From the NCBI GenBank assembly GCA_964383535.1, contig CAYLHS010000028.1, positions 1-24,912 of the forward strand: a stretch of 24,912 nt of DNA, read 5' to 3'. Shown here in pieces: positions 7,711-15,091 of this stretch. The stretch is from CAYLHS01 sp964383535. Lineage in GTDB: Bacteria; Actinomycetota; Acidimicrobiia; Spongiisociales; UBA4744. Every line of letters starts with the position of its first letter. Within the stretch, counting starts at the first letter, position 1. The notes under the pieces were generated by a model. The model was not told the origin of the DNA. It did no database searches and saw only the letters and a list, made by a program, of their open reading frames with translations. A program made the translations under genes and the position numbers.

Positions 7711-8633
7711 ACGCCCTGGTCACCGGTGGCGCCGGCTTCATCGGATCGCACCTCGTCGACCGACTCATCGACGAAGGGTGGAAGGTGCTGGTGATCGACG
7801 ATCTCTCCAGCGGCCATCTCGGCAACCTCGCCGACGCGCGGAGCCGGGGCCACGTCCAGTTCCATCAGCTCGACATCAGAGACGACGCCTTCGTCACCGC
7901 CGTGGAGCGCTTTCGGCCGGAACTGGTGTTTCATCTGGCCGCCCAGGCGTCGGTAGCGGTATCCGCCCGGGATCCATTGCTGGACGCGTCGATCAACATC
8001 CTCGGGACGCTCAACGTTCTGGAAGCCGCTCGGCGTGTGGAGGCGGCCAGAGTCGTGGCGGCATCATCCGGAGGGGCGATCTACGGGGCCGGTGCCAGAC
8101 TTCCATCAAAGGAGTCCCACTCCAAGCACCCGGACTCGCCGTACGGGATCTCGAAGAAGGTTGTTGAGGACTACTTCCGCTACTACAAGGACGTGACGGG
8201 CGTCGACTACGTACTGGCGGCGTTCTCCAACGTCTACGGACCGCGTCAAGACCCGCTCGGAGAAGCGGGAGTCGTATCGATCTTCTCGAACCTCATGCTG
8301 CAACGGAGGAGGCCGGTGATCTTCGGCGACGGAGGGCAGACACGCGACTACGTCTTCGTCACGGATGTGGTGGACGCGTGCGTGCGCGCAGGTGGCGTCG
8401 AGGGTGGACGGCTCATCAACATCGGCACCGGAGTGGAGACCTCGGTGGTCGAGCTGTTCACGCGGCTGGCATCGATCGTCGGATTCGATCAGAACCCGGT
8501 GTTCGCCGACCCGAGACCGGGTGATGTCTACCGATCCGTGGTCGATCCTTCGCTCGCCTTCAAGCTGCTCGGATGGCGAGCATGGACACCACTCGACGAG
8601 GGTCTGCGCCGCACGGTCGATTCATTTCGCTAG
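7707..8633 (+). CDS. NAD-dependent sugar epimerase/dehydratase (GalE-like extended SDR)
   Basis: The 308-aa protein has the extended short-chain dehydrogenase fold: NAD motif GGAGFIGS (7-14), acidic residues DDL closing the adenosine pocket, HLAAQASV, the SSGGAIYG stretch (Ser120/121), and catalytic Tyr146 and Lys150 in YGISK. SNVYGPRQDP, FGDGGQTRDYVFV and the C-terminal ADPRPGDVYRSVVDPS are typical of UDP-glucose 4-epimerase-like enzymes. Acting after the UDP-sugar dehydrogenase, it could be a UDP-glucuronate or UDP-glucose epimerase; substrate is inferred from context only. The start ATG overlaps the GT2 stop (ATGA), with a purine-rich AAGGGA 11 nt upstream. The stop codon lies in a palindrome shared with the convergent cofE gene. 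Confidence 0.88.
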   Translation: MNALVTGGAGFIGSHLVDRLIDEGWKVLVIDDLSSGHLGNLADARSRGHVQFHQLDIRDDAFVTAVERFRPELVFHLAAQASVAVSARDPLLDASINILGTLNVLEAARRVEAARVVAASSGGAIYGAGARLPSKESHSKHPDSPYGISKKVVEDYFRYYKDVTGVDYVLAAFSNVYGPRQDPLGEAGVVSIFSNLMLQRRRPVIFGDGGQTRDYVFVTDVVDACVRAGGVEGGRLINIGTGVETSVVELFTRLASIVGFDQNPVFADPRPGDVYRSVVDPSLAFKLLGWRAWTPLDEGLRRTVDSFR

Positions 8634-8638
8634 CGAAA
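8625..8638. other. 14-bp palindrome holding two convergent, overlapping stop codons
   Basis: TTTCGCTAGCGAAA is a perfect palindrome. The epimerase (plus) and cofE (minus) both end Phe-Arg-TAG inside it and share the central CTAG (8630-8633). No intergenic space remains for a conventional terminator. Confidence 0.9.
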
Positions 8639-9328
8639 GAGGTCCTCTTCAGGAGGCCGTACGAGGTCGGTGGCACGGCCCGTACCGGGTTCCCAGGCGA
8701 ACCCTCGCACGATGGCGACCGGTAGGTTGTCGGCCTTGCCCATGACGAGATCGGCCGCGGCGGCGATCTCGTCGACGACGGCCACCTCGGTCACTTCGAG
8801 ACGCCGATCCCATGTGTCGACCGTTCCCCGATAGTCGAGCAGTGGCGCGATACCCGAGACGCCGATCGCAACATCTGTGAGACCCCTGCGCCAGACGCGC
8901 CCGAAGGTGTCGGTGATGATCACGGCCAGGTGTGTGCCGGTCTCATGTTCGAATCGCTGTCGGAGTCCGTGGGCCGACCGGTCGGGGTTCCGAGGGTGGA
9001 GCACCACATGGCCAGGTTGCACGTTCGAGCGGTCGACTCCGGCGTTCGCGCAGATGAAGCCCTGGCGGGTGATCGATATGGTCAGATCGCCCCTACGCCG
9101 GATCACCGCCTGCGACTCCCTTTCGACGATGCGGCGGTACTCACGTTCGCTCCCGTATGCCTCCATAGATCCCTCGGCTTTGGAGACGACCTTGTGGGTC
9201 ACTACGACGACGTCATCGTCGCGCAGCGCGATGTCGCCGGCGTGCAAGGCGGACAGGATGAGTGCGGCGAGATCGTCACCGTCGTGGACCTCGCCGATCC
9301 CCGGTACCGGAATGACCGAGAGGGTCAC
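8630..9328 (-). CDS. cofE: Coenzyme F420-0:L-glutamate ligase (CofE, single-domain)
   Basis: The 232-aa enzyme adds glutamate residues to F420-0 using GTP. Family motifs are PGIGEVHDGDDL (9-20), VVTHKVVSKAEG (~42-53), ICANAGVDRSN, ITDTFGRVWRRGLTDVAIG and a C-terminal GRATDLVRPPEEDLFR. The frame is open far upstream inside cofD; I chose the GTG at 9328-9326, which overlaps the cofD TGA as GTGA and places PVPGIGEV near the N-terminus as in known CofE proteins. The mycobacterial orthologue FbiB carries an extra C-terminal FMN-binding nitroreductase-like domain that reduces dehydro-F420-0. That domain is absent here, so the reductase must be encoded elsewhere. It shares its terminal palindrome with the convergent epimerase gene. 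Confidence 0.94.
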   Translation of the reverse strand: MTLSVIPVPGIGEVHDGDDLAALILSALHAGDIALRDDDVVVVTHKVVSKAEGSMEAYGSEREYRRIVERESQAVIRRRGDLTISITRQGFICANAGVDRSNVQPGHVVLHPRNPDRSAHGLRQRFEHETGTHLAVIITDTFGRVWRRGLTDVAIGVSGIAPLLDYRGTVDTWDRRLEVTEVAVVDEIAAAADLVMGKADNLPVAIVRGFAWEPGTGRATDLVRPPEEDLFR

Positions 9329-10242
9329 AGAAGGCTCACGAGCCACTCCGCGAAGGCCGTCGCGGCGTCCGATTCCGAGATCCTCGTGTCGTGCACGTGG
9401 ACGCGAAGGCCCATGTCGGAGAGACGACTCCGATCGGGAGCGTCCCCGACGTCGATCACGAGGTCGTCGAGGAGGCCTCGGTACGCCTCTACCACGCCAC
9501 GGTTGCCGGCCGACATGCCGAGTGACCGCAGCACCACGTGCGCCGGCCCCTTGAGTGCTCGTCCACCGAACAGCGGGCTCACACAGACAACCCGAGGCGA
9601 TCCGGCGACGGCGCCGGCCACCCCTGGGATAGCAAGGATCGGCCATATCGACAAGGGTGGGTTCGAAGGTGCGATCAGGACCGCATCCGCCGTTCTGATC
9701 GCGTCGAGTACTCCCGGTGCCGGCGTCGCGAGATCGGCACCGTCGAATCGGATGTCGTGGACGCTGTCCTTCTGGCCGCGAAGAACGAAGTACTCCTGGA
9801 AGCGAATCCACCCGTCGTCGACGCGCAGCATCGTTCGCACCGTGTCGTCGGTGACGGGCAGGACCGTCGCATCCACACCGAGTGCCGATGCGATCCTGTC
9901 GGTCACCTCTGAGAGCGAGGCCCCGTCTCTCAGCATCTGTGTTCTCAGCAGATTGGTCGCGAGATCCCTGTTGCCGATGCGAAACGACGTATCGAGTCCA
10001 AGCCCCTCGAGGTGTGACATGACGTCGGTGGCATCGTTCTCGATGCCCCATCCGTGCGGTCCCTCCAGTGAGGCGAGGGTGTAGAGAACGGTGTCGATGT
10101 CCGGGGAGACATCGAGGCCGTAGACGACCTCGTCGTCGCCTACATTCACGATGATCGAGGTGTCTACCTCGTCGAGCGCGTACAGGCCGCGCGCGAGTCT
10201 CGCCCCGCCCACACCGCCGGAGAGAAGCGCTACTCGAGCCAT
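9325..10242 (-). CDS. cofD: 2-phospho-L-lactate / phosphoenolpyruvate transferase of F420 biosynthesis (CofD/FbiA)
   Basis: The 305-aa enzyme joins the Fo deazaflavin to a phospho-lactyl or phosphoenolpyruvyl group from the guanylylated donor. Recognised motifs are LLSGGVGGARLARGL (7-20), NVGDDEVVYGLDVSPDIDTVLYTLA (33-57), SNPPLSIWPILAIPGV and SPLFGGRALKGPA, all closely matching the CofD family. ATG at 10242 gives the standard N-terminus; an AGGG about 10 nt upstream may serve as ribosome binding site. It is first in a cofD-cofE operon and diverges from the large GT2 gene with 57 bp between starts. In actinobacteria the donor is usually derived from phosphoenolpyruvate, which cannot be told from this sequence. 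Confidence 0.95.
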   Translation of the reverse strand: MARVALLSGGVGGARLARGLYALDEVDTSIIVNVGDDEVVYGLDVSPDIDTVLYTLASLEGPHGWGIENDATDVMSHLEGLGLDTSFRIGNRDLATNLLRTQMLRDGASLSEVTDRIASALGVDATVLPVTDDTVRTMLRVDDGWIRFQEYFVLRGQKDSVHDIRFDGADLATPAPGVLDAIRTADAVLIAPSNPPLSIWPILAIPGVAGAVAGSPRVVCVSPLFGGRALKGPAHVVLRSLGMSAGNRGVVEAYRGLLDDLVIDVGDAPDRSRLSDMGLRVHVHDTRISESDAATAFAEWLVSLL

Positions 10243-10261
10243 CGGCGGTGTCCCTGTCGGA

Positions 10262-10290
10262 TTGCGGTAGAGCCCTGCCGGCTCCACAAT
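10262..10290 (+). promoter_or_regulatory. Putative promoter TTGCGG-17-CACAAT for the large GT2 gene
   Basis: TTGCGG (10262-10267) and CACAAT (10285-10290) are separated by 17 bp. CACAAT ends 9 nt before the ATG at 10300, giving a predicted leader of 2-3 nt. The element lies in the 57-bp gap shared with divergent cofD, whose own promoter I cannot place. Confidence 0.4.
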
Positions 10291-10299
10291 GGCGTCCGC

Positions 10300-13041
10300 A
10301 TGTCGTCCTCCGATCACAAGGCAGTCGTTCTTGCCGCCGTCGTCGCGCGCGCCGGGTCGGTCGGCGACGCACTCGACGCGATCGCGGCCCAAGTGTACGA
10401 GCCGGATTCCATCTCCGTCGTCGGGGGTGGGGATGCCGAGCGAGAAGCCGCAGAAGCTCGCGACATCGCCTGGGTCGCGTCGCCAGGCGAGCTGTCCGGG
10501 GTTCTGGGATCCGAGACGACGCATGTATGGGTCCTCCACGATGATGCGCTGCCGAGGCCCGACGCGCTGGGTGCCCTCATCGGTGAGTTGGAACGTACCG
10601 ACGCTTCGGTTGCCGGTGCCAAGCTCCTGAGGGCGGATGATCCGGACATGCTCGAGTTGGTGGGTGCCGCCACGGACGTGTTCGGCGTGCCCTACACAGG
10701 CCTGGAGGACAATGAGCGCGACCAGGAACAGTACGACGTGGTCCGTGACGTCGCGTACGTGTCGGGGGCGTGCATGCTCGTCAGGCGAGACCTCTATCTC
10801 GGACTCGGAGGACCCGACACGACGATGGCACCGAACGCGGCAGGGATCGATTTCTCGCAGCGAGCTCGGATCGCGGGCGGAAGGGTCGTGGTGGTGCCGT
10901 CGGCCGAAGTGCTGCATCGAGGGTCATGCGAGACGGGTTCTTCCTGGAGAGAGGACGCGGGCCAGATCAGGGCCGTCGCGAAGGCCTACCAGGGGCTCAC
11001 GCTTGCATGGGTACTGCCAGGTGCGTTCGCCACCGGGCTGATTTCGGCCCTTGCGCACACGCTGTTGGACCGGAGAAACGCGCTTCTGCGCTTCTTCCTC
11101 GCGTGGGCGTGGAACGTGCGCCGGCTGCCATCGACGATCAGGGAGCGCCGCCGCACACGTCGCGCTCGACTCGTAGGCGATGAGGAGCTCTTTCGCTTCC
11201 AGGTGAAAGGATCGGTGGCGCTCAAGGAGGTCGGGGAGCTGCTCGGAGATCGGCTCCGCGATCGGACCACCGGAGGACGCTTGGAGGAGGTGATCGATCG
11301 CGGCCGCAACTTCTGGCAGCAGCCCGGTTTCATCGCGTCCGTTGCCGGCGTGCTGTTCGCGGTCGTTGCGACGAGATCGATTTGGGCTGGACGGCTTCCC
11401 GTCGGTGGGTTCTCCCTTCCGCTGCCGGAGTCGGCATGGGCGACGCTGACCCAATACGCCGGAGGATGGAACCCAGCGGGTCTCGGCGGAGCTTCCCCCA
11501 TGATGCCCGTCGTGGGAGCGACCGCACTCGTCCAGCTCGTCCTGTTCTCGAAGGCGGGTCTCGCTTCAGCCGTCCTGACCGTCGGCGCCCTCCTCGGCGC
11601 GTTGTGGGGGGCCGGCCGGATGCTTGGTCGTCTCGGTATCGGTCAGTGGGGGAGAGTCCTGGGCGCACTCGCACTGGTCGGCGGCCCTGCCGCGAGGGTG
11701 CTTGGCCGTGCCGACGCGTGGCCCGGTCTGCTTGCGCTCGGAGCGGCACCGTGGGCGATCGCCGTCGCGCTGCAGCCGTGGCCGCGCGACTGGAGAGGTC
11801 GCGGTGCGCGGGCAGCCGCGCTTGGTCTGTCCAGCGGAACGCTCGCGGTCTTCGCCCCCGTTGGTCTGGTGATGCCACTCGTCGTGCTCGTTCTCGGTGC
11901 GCTTGTGAGGGGGAGCTGGGGTTCGGTCGTTCGAGGGGCCGTCGGTGCATTGCTCGCCATCCCCCTCCTGTTTCCTTGGCTCTATGCGATCGCGCCGAGG
12001 GAGCTGCTCGATGGGCCTTCCCTGTACTGGTCTCCGAACATTTGGATCGTCGGCCTCATGGCTGCGACCGCACTGTTGGTGGTGACGGTGGGGGACAAGG
12101 AGATGGCGTCAATCGGTGGCCTTGGCGCCGCCTTGGCAGCCGGGGGCGCGGCAGTGGCACGGACGGCGGGTGTGGGTGGCGGGTACGAAGTCTCCGTCGC
12201 CGGTCTCATCCTCGCATCCCTGGGTACGGCGCTCCTCGCCGGCGCGTCCGTGGACCTAGGGGGACGATTCGCGACGTCGGTATTGCCTCGGCGGATCCTT
12301 GCGGCCGTCGGAGCCATCGGCGGGGTCGTGCTCGCCATGGGTGCGCTTGCGATGATCCCGGCCGGCCGTGCCGGCCTCGGTGCCGATCAGTTTGGCGCGC
12401 CGTTGGCGTTCACGACCGCTCGGGCGTCCGCCGACGGCCCCGACAGAATTCTGCTCGTCGGCGAGCGCGAAGCGGACCTTCCGGGAGAGTCTCGGTCCGG
12501 CGACGGGTACTGGTTTCGCCTCATCGACAGCCCGGTTCCCACGCTGACGGAGGGACGTCTTGCTGATCCCGGTCTCGGTGATGAGGCACTGGCGGCGACG
12601 ATGCAGGACATTCTCTCGGGCGAACTGCGGCCAGGGCAAGCACTCGCCGCGTACGGTGTCCGGTGGGTCGTCCTGATCGGAACGACTCCGTTCGATACGG
12701 CCTTCGACGCACAGCTCGACATGAAGCCACTGCCGGGTCTCGGATTCACGGTGTTCGAGAGCGAGGTGGAGTCACCGGTGGCCGAGTCGAGCGATGGACT
12801 GGCCTGGACATGGGTACCTCCGCGCTTCGAAGGCACCCCGGCGGACCGGGTGCTGCTCAAGATCAACGCCGACTCGCGGTGGGGGCCGGGTTGGGCGCAG
12901 TCCGAATGGGCAAACGAGATCGACGGATCCCAGGGCGTGGCAGAGTTCACTCCCGATGCGACGCTCAGGCTGCTTGCCGAGGCCGCCGGTGTGTATCTGC
13001 TGCTGTTGATCGGCGCAAGCGCGTTGGGGTCGAGATCGTGA
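10300..13041 (+). CDS. Large GT2-domain glycosyltransferase fused to a polytopic membrane region
   Basis: The 913-aa protein begins with a GT2-like domain (~1-220) carrying a VLHDDALPRPDAL metal/donor motif, VSGACMLVRRDLYLGLGG and a conserved HRG, resembling rhamnosyl/galactofuranosyl-type GT2 proteins. About a dozen hydrophobic segments follow between ~225 and ~680, then an extracellular region (~680-885) and a final membrane helix near the C-terminus. The membrane part resembles GT-C or flippase-like modules of actinobacterial wall enzymes, but its function is unknown to me. From memory, Streptomyces and relatives have a similar large GT2 gene directly before a DUF5719 gene near manB. The 3' end overlaps the DUF5719-like gene as GTGA. 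The likely role is cell-envelope glycan synthesis. Confidence 0.82.
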   Translation: MSSSDHKAVVLAAVVARAGSVGDALDAIAAQVYEPDSISVVGGGDAEREAAEARDIAWVASPGELSGVLGSETTHVWVLHDDALPRPDALGALIGELERTDASVAGAKLLRADDPDMLELVGAATDVFGVPYTGLEDNERDQEQYDVVRDVAYVSGACMLVRRDLYLGLGGPDTTMAPNAAGIDFSQRARIAGGRVVVVPSAEVLHRGSCETGSSWREDAGQIRAVAKAYQGLTLAWVLPGAFATGLISALAHTLLDRRNALLRFFLAWAWNVRRLPSTIRERRRTRRARLVGDEELFRFQVKGSVALKEVGELLGDRLRDRTTGGRLEEVIDRGRNFWQQPGFIASVAGVLFAVVATRSIWAGRLPVGGFSLPLPESAWATLTQYAGGWNPAGLGGASPMMPVVGATALVQLVLFSKAGLASAVLTVGALLGALWGAGRMLGRLGIGQWGRVLGALALVGGPAARVLGRADAWPGLLALGAAPWAIAVALQPWPRDWRGRGARAAALGLSSGTLAVFAPVGLVMPLVVLVLGALVRGSWGSVVRGAVGALLAIPLLFPWLYAIAPRELLDGPSLYWSPNIWIVGLMAATALLVVTVGDKEMASIGGLGAALAAGGAAVARTAGVGGGYEVSVAGLILASLGTALLAGASVDLGGRFATSVLPRRILAAVGAIGGVVLAMGALAMIPAGRAGLGADQFGAPLAFTTARASADGPDRILLVGEREADLPGESRSGDGYWFRLIDSPVPTLTEGRLADPGLGDEALAATMQDILSGELRPGQALAAYGVRWVVLIGTTPFDTAFDAQLDMKPLPGLGFTVFESEVESPVAESSDGLAWTWVPPRFEGTPADRVLLKINADSRWGPGWAQSEWANEIDGSQGVAEFTPDATLRLLAEAAGVYLLLLIGASALGSRS

Positions 13042-14345
13042 AACGGGTTCTCATCCTTCTGCTCGTTGTCGTGCTCACCGGACTCGCATGGACCCTCCCT
13101 GTGCCGCAGGCCCCGACGCTGCCGTCCATCACGTCGACGACGAGTGCCGTGGCGTCGACGCCGAGCCATTCGACATGCCCGTGGGCATACTCGGATGCCA
13201 CCGTCGACACGTATCTCGTCGCGCAGTCCGGCGATCCCGCGGACATCCGGTTCACGTTCCCGGTCGCCGGAGAAGTGAGTGAGACGAGGGAAGACCATCA
13301 GGGCACCTCTGCTGCAACGGCGCTCTCGTTGGCCTCCGTACTCAATCAGGGGATCGATCCGGCCGTCGTCGAGTTCTCGTCCAGTCCCTCGGCAGCCGGC
13401 ATCGTCGAAGCGGGAGAGGGTGTGCTGGCCGTGGATACCTGTCCTTCTTCGTCTTCGAAGATATGGCATCTCCCCGGCGGCTCGACGTTGGATGGTCAGT
13501 CGCTGCTTCTCGTGCTGTTCAATCCATTCTCCGAGGACGCGCGGGCCTCCATCGCCGTCAAGAGCGAACTTGGCCCGGAGGCACTGACGGACCTCGAGGC
13601 CGTGACGGTCACCGGGCGCACCTGGAAGGTCATCGACCTTGCCGCCGCGCTTCACCTTCGAGAGAGCCTCTCCGTCGCCATCGACATGAAGCAAGGTGCG
13701 CTCACTCCGGTGATGGTGTTCGGAGAGGGAACCGATGTCGGTGTGTGGACCAATGAGGGCCAGGCGGAGCAGTGGGACTTCCCCATCGTGAACACAGGCG
13801 GGCTGAACGCGACCCTGTTCGTCTCGAACGACGCCGTCGAACCCGTCGACTACCAGGTCGACGTCTACACCCAATCCGGGGCGGAAGCCGCCGCACTCAC
13901 CGGGACGGTCGCCGGATCGAGCCATGTCGCGTTGCCGATCGGCGGCCTCGCCGAGGCCCCGTTCGGCATCAGGGTGACGACCGGCGGGCCCACCGCCGCA
14001 ACGGTCATTTCCGCGGATGGGTCCCGGGTCGCAGCGACTTCAGGTATCGCGGAGCCCCAAACCCACTGGATGCTGCCAGGGTTCGGGATCGTCGGCACCA
14101 GCCGCTTCTGGGTCATGAACTCAGGAACCGACACAGCAACCGTGACCTACCGGTCCGTGGACGCGAGCGGCGCATCGGGAGACGTCGACAAGGTGGCGGT
14201 GCCTCCAGCCACGGTGGTAGCGGTGGCGGGGCTGCCGCTGGTAGCGACAGGACTGGAAGTCGAGTCGAACGTGCCGGTGAGCGTCGCCTGGAGCGATGAG
14301 ACGAGTACCGCGATCGGGTTCACGTCGGGCGTTCCTGTCCCATGA
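13038..14345 (+). CDS. Secreted/membrane-anchored DUF5719-like protein
   Basis: The 435-aa product starts with KRVLILLLVVVLTGLAWTL, a signal peptide or anchor, followed by a Ser/Thr/Pro-rich linker and a long extracellular region rich in Val, Thr, Gly and Ser. Its repeated strand-like segments (for example LPIGGLAEAPFGIRV and VPPATVVAVAGLPL) suggest stacked beta-sandwich domains. Two cysteines in the mature part (in TCPWAY and VDTCPSS) could form a disulphide. No catalytic motif is recognised. The assignment rests on position after the large GT2 gene and before the DUF3499 gene, an arrangement I recall from other actinobacteria. GTG 13038 overlaps the GT2 stop as GTGA, with GGGG 8 nt upstream, so the pair probably acts together at the envelope. 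Confidence 0.78.
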   Translation: MKRVLILLLVVVLTGLAWTLPVPQAPTLPSITSTTSAVASTPSHSTCPWAYSDATVDTYLVAQSGDPADIRFTFPVAGEVSETREDHQGTSAATALSLASVLNQGIDPAVVEFSSSPSAAGIVEAGEGVLAVDTCPSSSSKIWHLPGGSTLDGQSLLLVLFNPFSEDARASIAVKSELGPEALTDLEAVTVTGRTWKVIDLAAALHLRESLSVAIDMKQGALTPVMVFGEGTDVGVWTNEGQAEQWDFPIVNTGGLNATLFVSNDAVEPVDYQVDVYTQSGAEAAALTGTVAGSSHVALPIGGLAEAPFGIRVTTGGPTAATVISADGSRVAATSGIAEPQTHWMLPGFGIVGTSRFWVMNSGTDTATVTYRSVDASGASGDVDKVAVPPATVVAVAGLPLVATGLEVESNVPVSVAWSDETSTAIGFTSGVPVP

Positions 14346-14351
14346 CGATCC

Positions 14352-14380
14352 TTGGTCGACCTCTGTCTTCCCGGTAGCGT
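14352..14380 (+). promoter_or_regulatory. Putative leaderless promoter TTGGTC-17-TAGCGT for the DUF3499 gene
   Basis: TTGGTC (14352-14357), a 17-bp spacer and TAGCGT (14375-14380) end exactly 6 nt before ATG 14387, so the predicted transcript begins at the start codon. This is one of the cleanest promoters in the window. The palindrome GGTCGACC (14354-14361) overlaps the -35 box. Confidence 0.55.
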
Positions 14381-14386
14381 TGCGGC

Positions 14387-14608
14387 ATGTTCATCGCTTG
14401 TGTTCGCTGCGGTACGCCCGCGGCCGCCGTCATGTCCTACGAATACGAGACACGCGAGGTGTGGCTCGACGATTTGCGAGTCGTCGAGCCCGGTACCGGG
14501 TATGCGCTGTGCGGTCCCCACACCGACCGACTCACGCCTCCACTCCAGTGGACTCTGACAGACCGGCGAACAACCGTCCGCCTGTTCGCATCCCTAGAAG
14601 TGGCGTAG
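14387..14608 (+). CDS. DUF3499-like small zinc-binding protein
   Basis: The 73-aa protein has C5-x2-C8 near its N-terminus (ACVRCGTPAAA) and C42-x2-H45 in ALCGPHTDRLTPP, a probable single zinc site. The pattern CxRCGxPAAA...LCxxHxxRLTxP is that of actinobacterial DUF3499 proteins, which I recall next to manB in mycobacteria and streptomycetes. The function is unknown. ATG 14387 is preferred because a -10-like TAGCGT ends 6 nt upstream and the first cysteine pair must be included. Its TAG stop overlaps the next gene's GTG by one base (TAGTG), so the two are probably coupled. Confidence 0.82.
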   Translation: MFIACVRCGTPAAAVMSYEYETREVWLDDLRVVEPGTGYALCGPHTDRLTPPLQWTLTDRRTTVRLFASLEVA

Positions 14609-14883
14609 TGGCGATCGATCGCGACCTGTTGGACGCGGTGAAGGAGCTCGATGCGCACGAGCTGCAACGTCTCGTGATCCTCGCGCGTGCACGCCTCGAG
14701 TCGGCAGGTGCCGTGACGCCCGGCGAGGACGTGAGCTTGCGCCGCCAGTGGGTGAGGTGCGGCAAGCCCACTTGCACGAGGTGTCCGCACGGTCCGTACT
14801 GGTATGCATACTGGACGGAGAACGGACGGCGCCGAACACGCTACGTGGGCAAGCTGTCAGAGGAAGACCGCGAATTCGGGTAA
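14608..14883 (+). CDS. Small DUF6788-like Cys-rich protein
   Basis: The 91-aa product has an N-terminal helical half (DRDLLDAVKELDAHELQRLV) and a C-terminal motif C51-G-K-P-T-C56-x2-C59-P-H61-GPYWYAYW followed by RTRYVGK. This CGKP.C...HGPYWY...RYVGK pattern is the hallmark of the DUF6788 family, whose members are often near mobile or recombination genes and have no known activity. Here there is no transposase or recombinase beside it. GTG 14608 was chosen because it overlaps the previous stop (TAGTG); the longer open frame upstream runs antisense to sense in the DUF5719 and DUF3499 genes and lacks homology. Cys51, Cys56, Cys59 and His61 could bind zinc. Confidence 0.75.
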   Translation: MAIDRDLLDAVKELDAHELQRLVILARARLESAGAVTPGEDVSLRRQWVRCGKPTCTRCPHGPYWYAYWTENGRRRTRYVGKLSEEDREFG

Positions 14884-14914
14884 GCTCAGGGCCCGGTAGA
14901 CATAGGGGTGGCGT

Positions 14915-15091
14915 GTGCACTGTCCGAAGTGTGGCGTTCGAGATGTGATAGAGATCGAGCATCGGCTGCCCGACGGCACCGAGGTCCATTTCTACTCGTG
15001 CCACAAGTGTGAAGAGAAGTGGTGGGACAAGGATGGCGAACACCTTCCCCTGGCCGAGGTCCTCGACCTCGCGCGAAAACGCCCCTCCTGA
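14915..15091 (+). CDS. 58-aa two-CxxC zinc-ribbon protein
   Basis: Reading from GTG 14915 gives a 58-aa protein that starts MHCPKCGVRDVIEIEH and continues with FYSCHKCEEKWWDKDG before ending at TGA 15089-15091. CPKC and CHKC are spaced by about 25 residues, as in a zinc ribbon, and the intervening residues look like beta strands. Third-position GC is high, in keeping with a real gene. It follows the DUF6788-like gene by 31 nt and overlaps the start of the membrane protein gene in another frame by 59 nt. A TAGGGG at 14903-14908 could be a -10 element but is weak. The role is unknown; a nucleic-acid-binding or protein-interaction role would be typical of such ribbons. Confidence 0.7.
   Translation: MHCPKCGVRDVIEIEHRLPDGTEVHFYSCHKCEEKWWDKDGEHLPLAEVLDLARKRPS

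Noticed and set aside
9329..10372. N-terminal extension of cofE, and similarly 10243-10917 for cofD
   Set aside because: Both are antisense or out-of-frame readings through neighbouring genes; family motifs start only at the chosen codons.
12663..13037. Upstream extension of the DUF5719-like gene
   Set aside because: It overlaps the GT2 gene out of frame, and the signal peptide follows directly after GTG 13038.
14489..14500. 12-bp palindrome CCCGGTACCGGG
   Set aside because: It lies inside the DUF3499 coding sequence and is plausible by chance in GC-rich DNA; no regulatory context is visible.
14296..14607. Upstream extension of the DUF6788-like gene
   Set aside because: It overlaps the DUF5719 and DUF3499 genes in another frame and would bury the start that overlaps the DUF3499 stop.
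14608..14883. Mobile element indicated by the DUF6788-like protein
   Set aside because: The family is often near mobile genes, but I see no transposase, recombinase, terminal repeats or shift in base use here.
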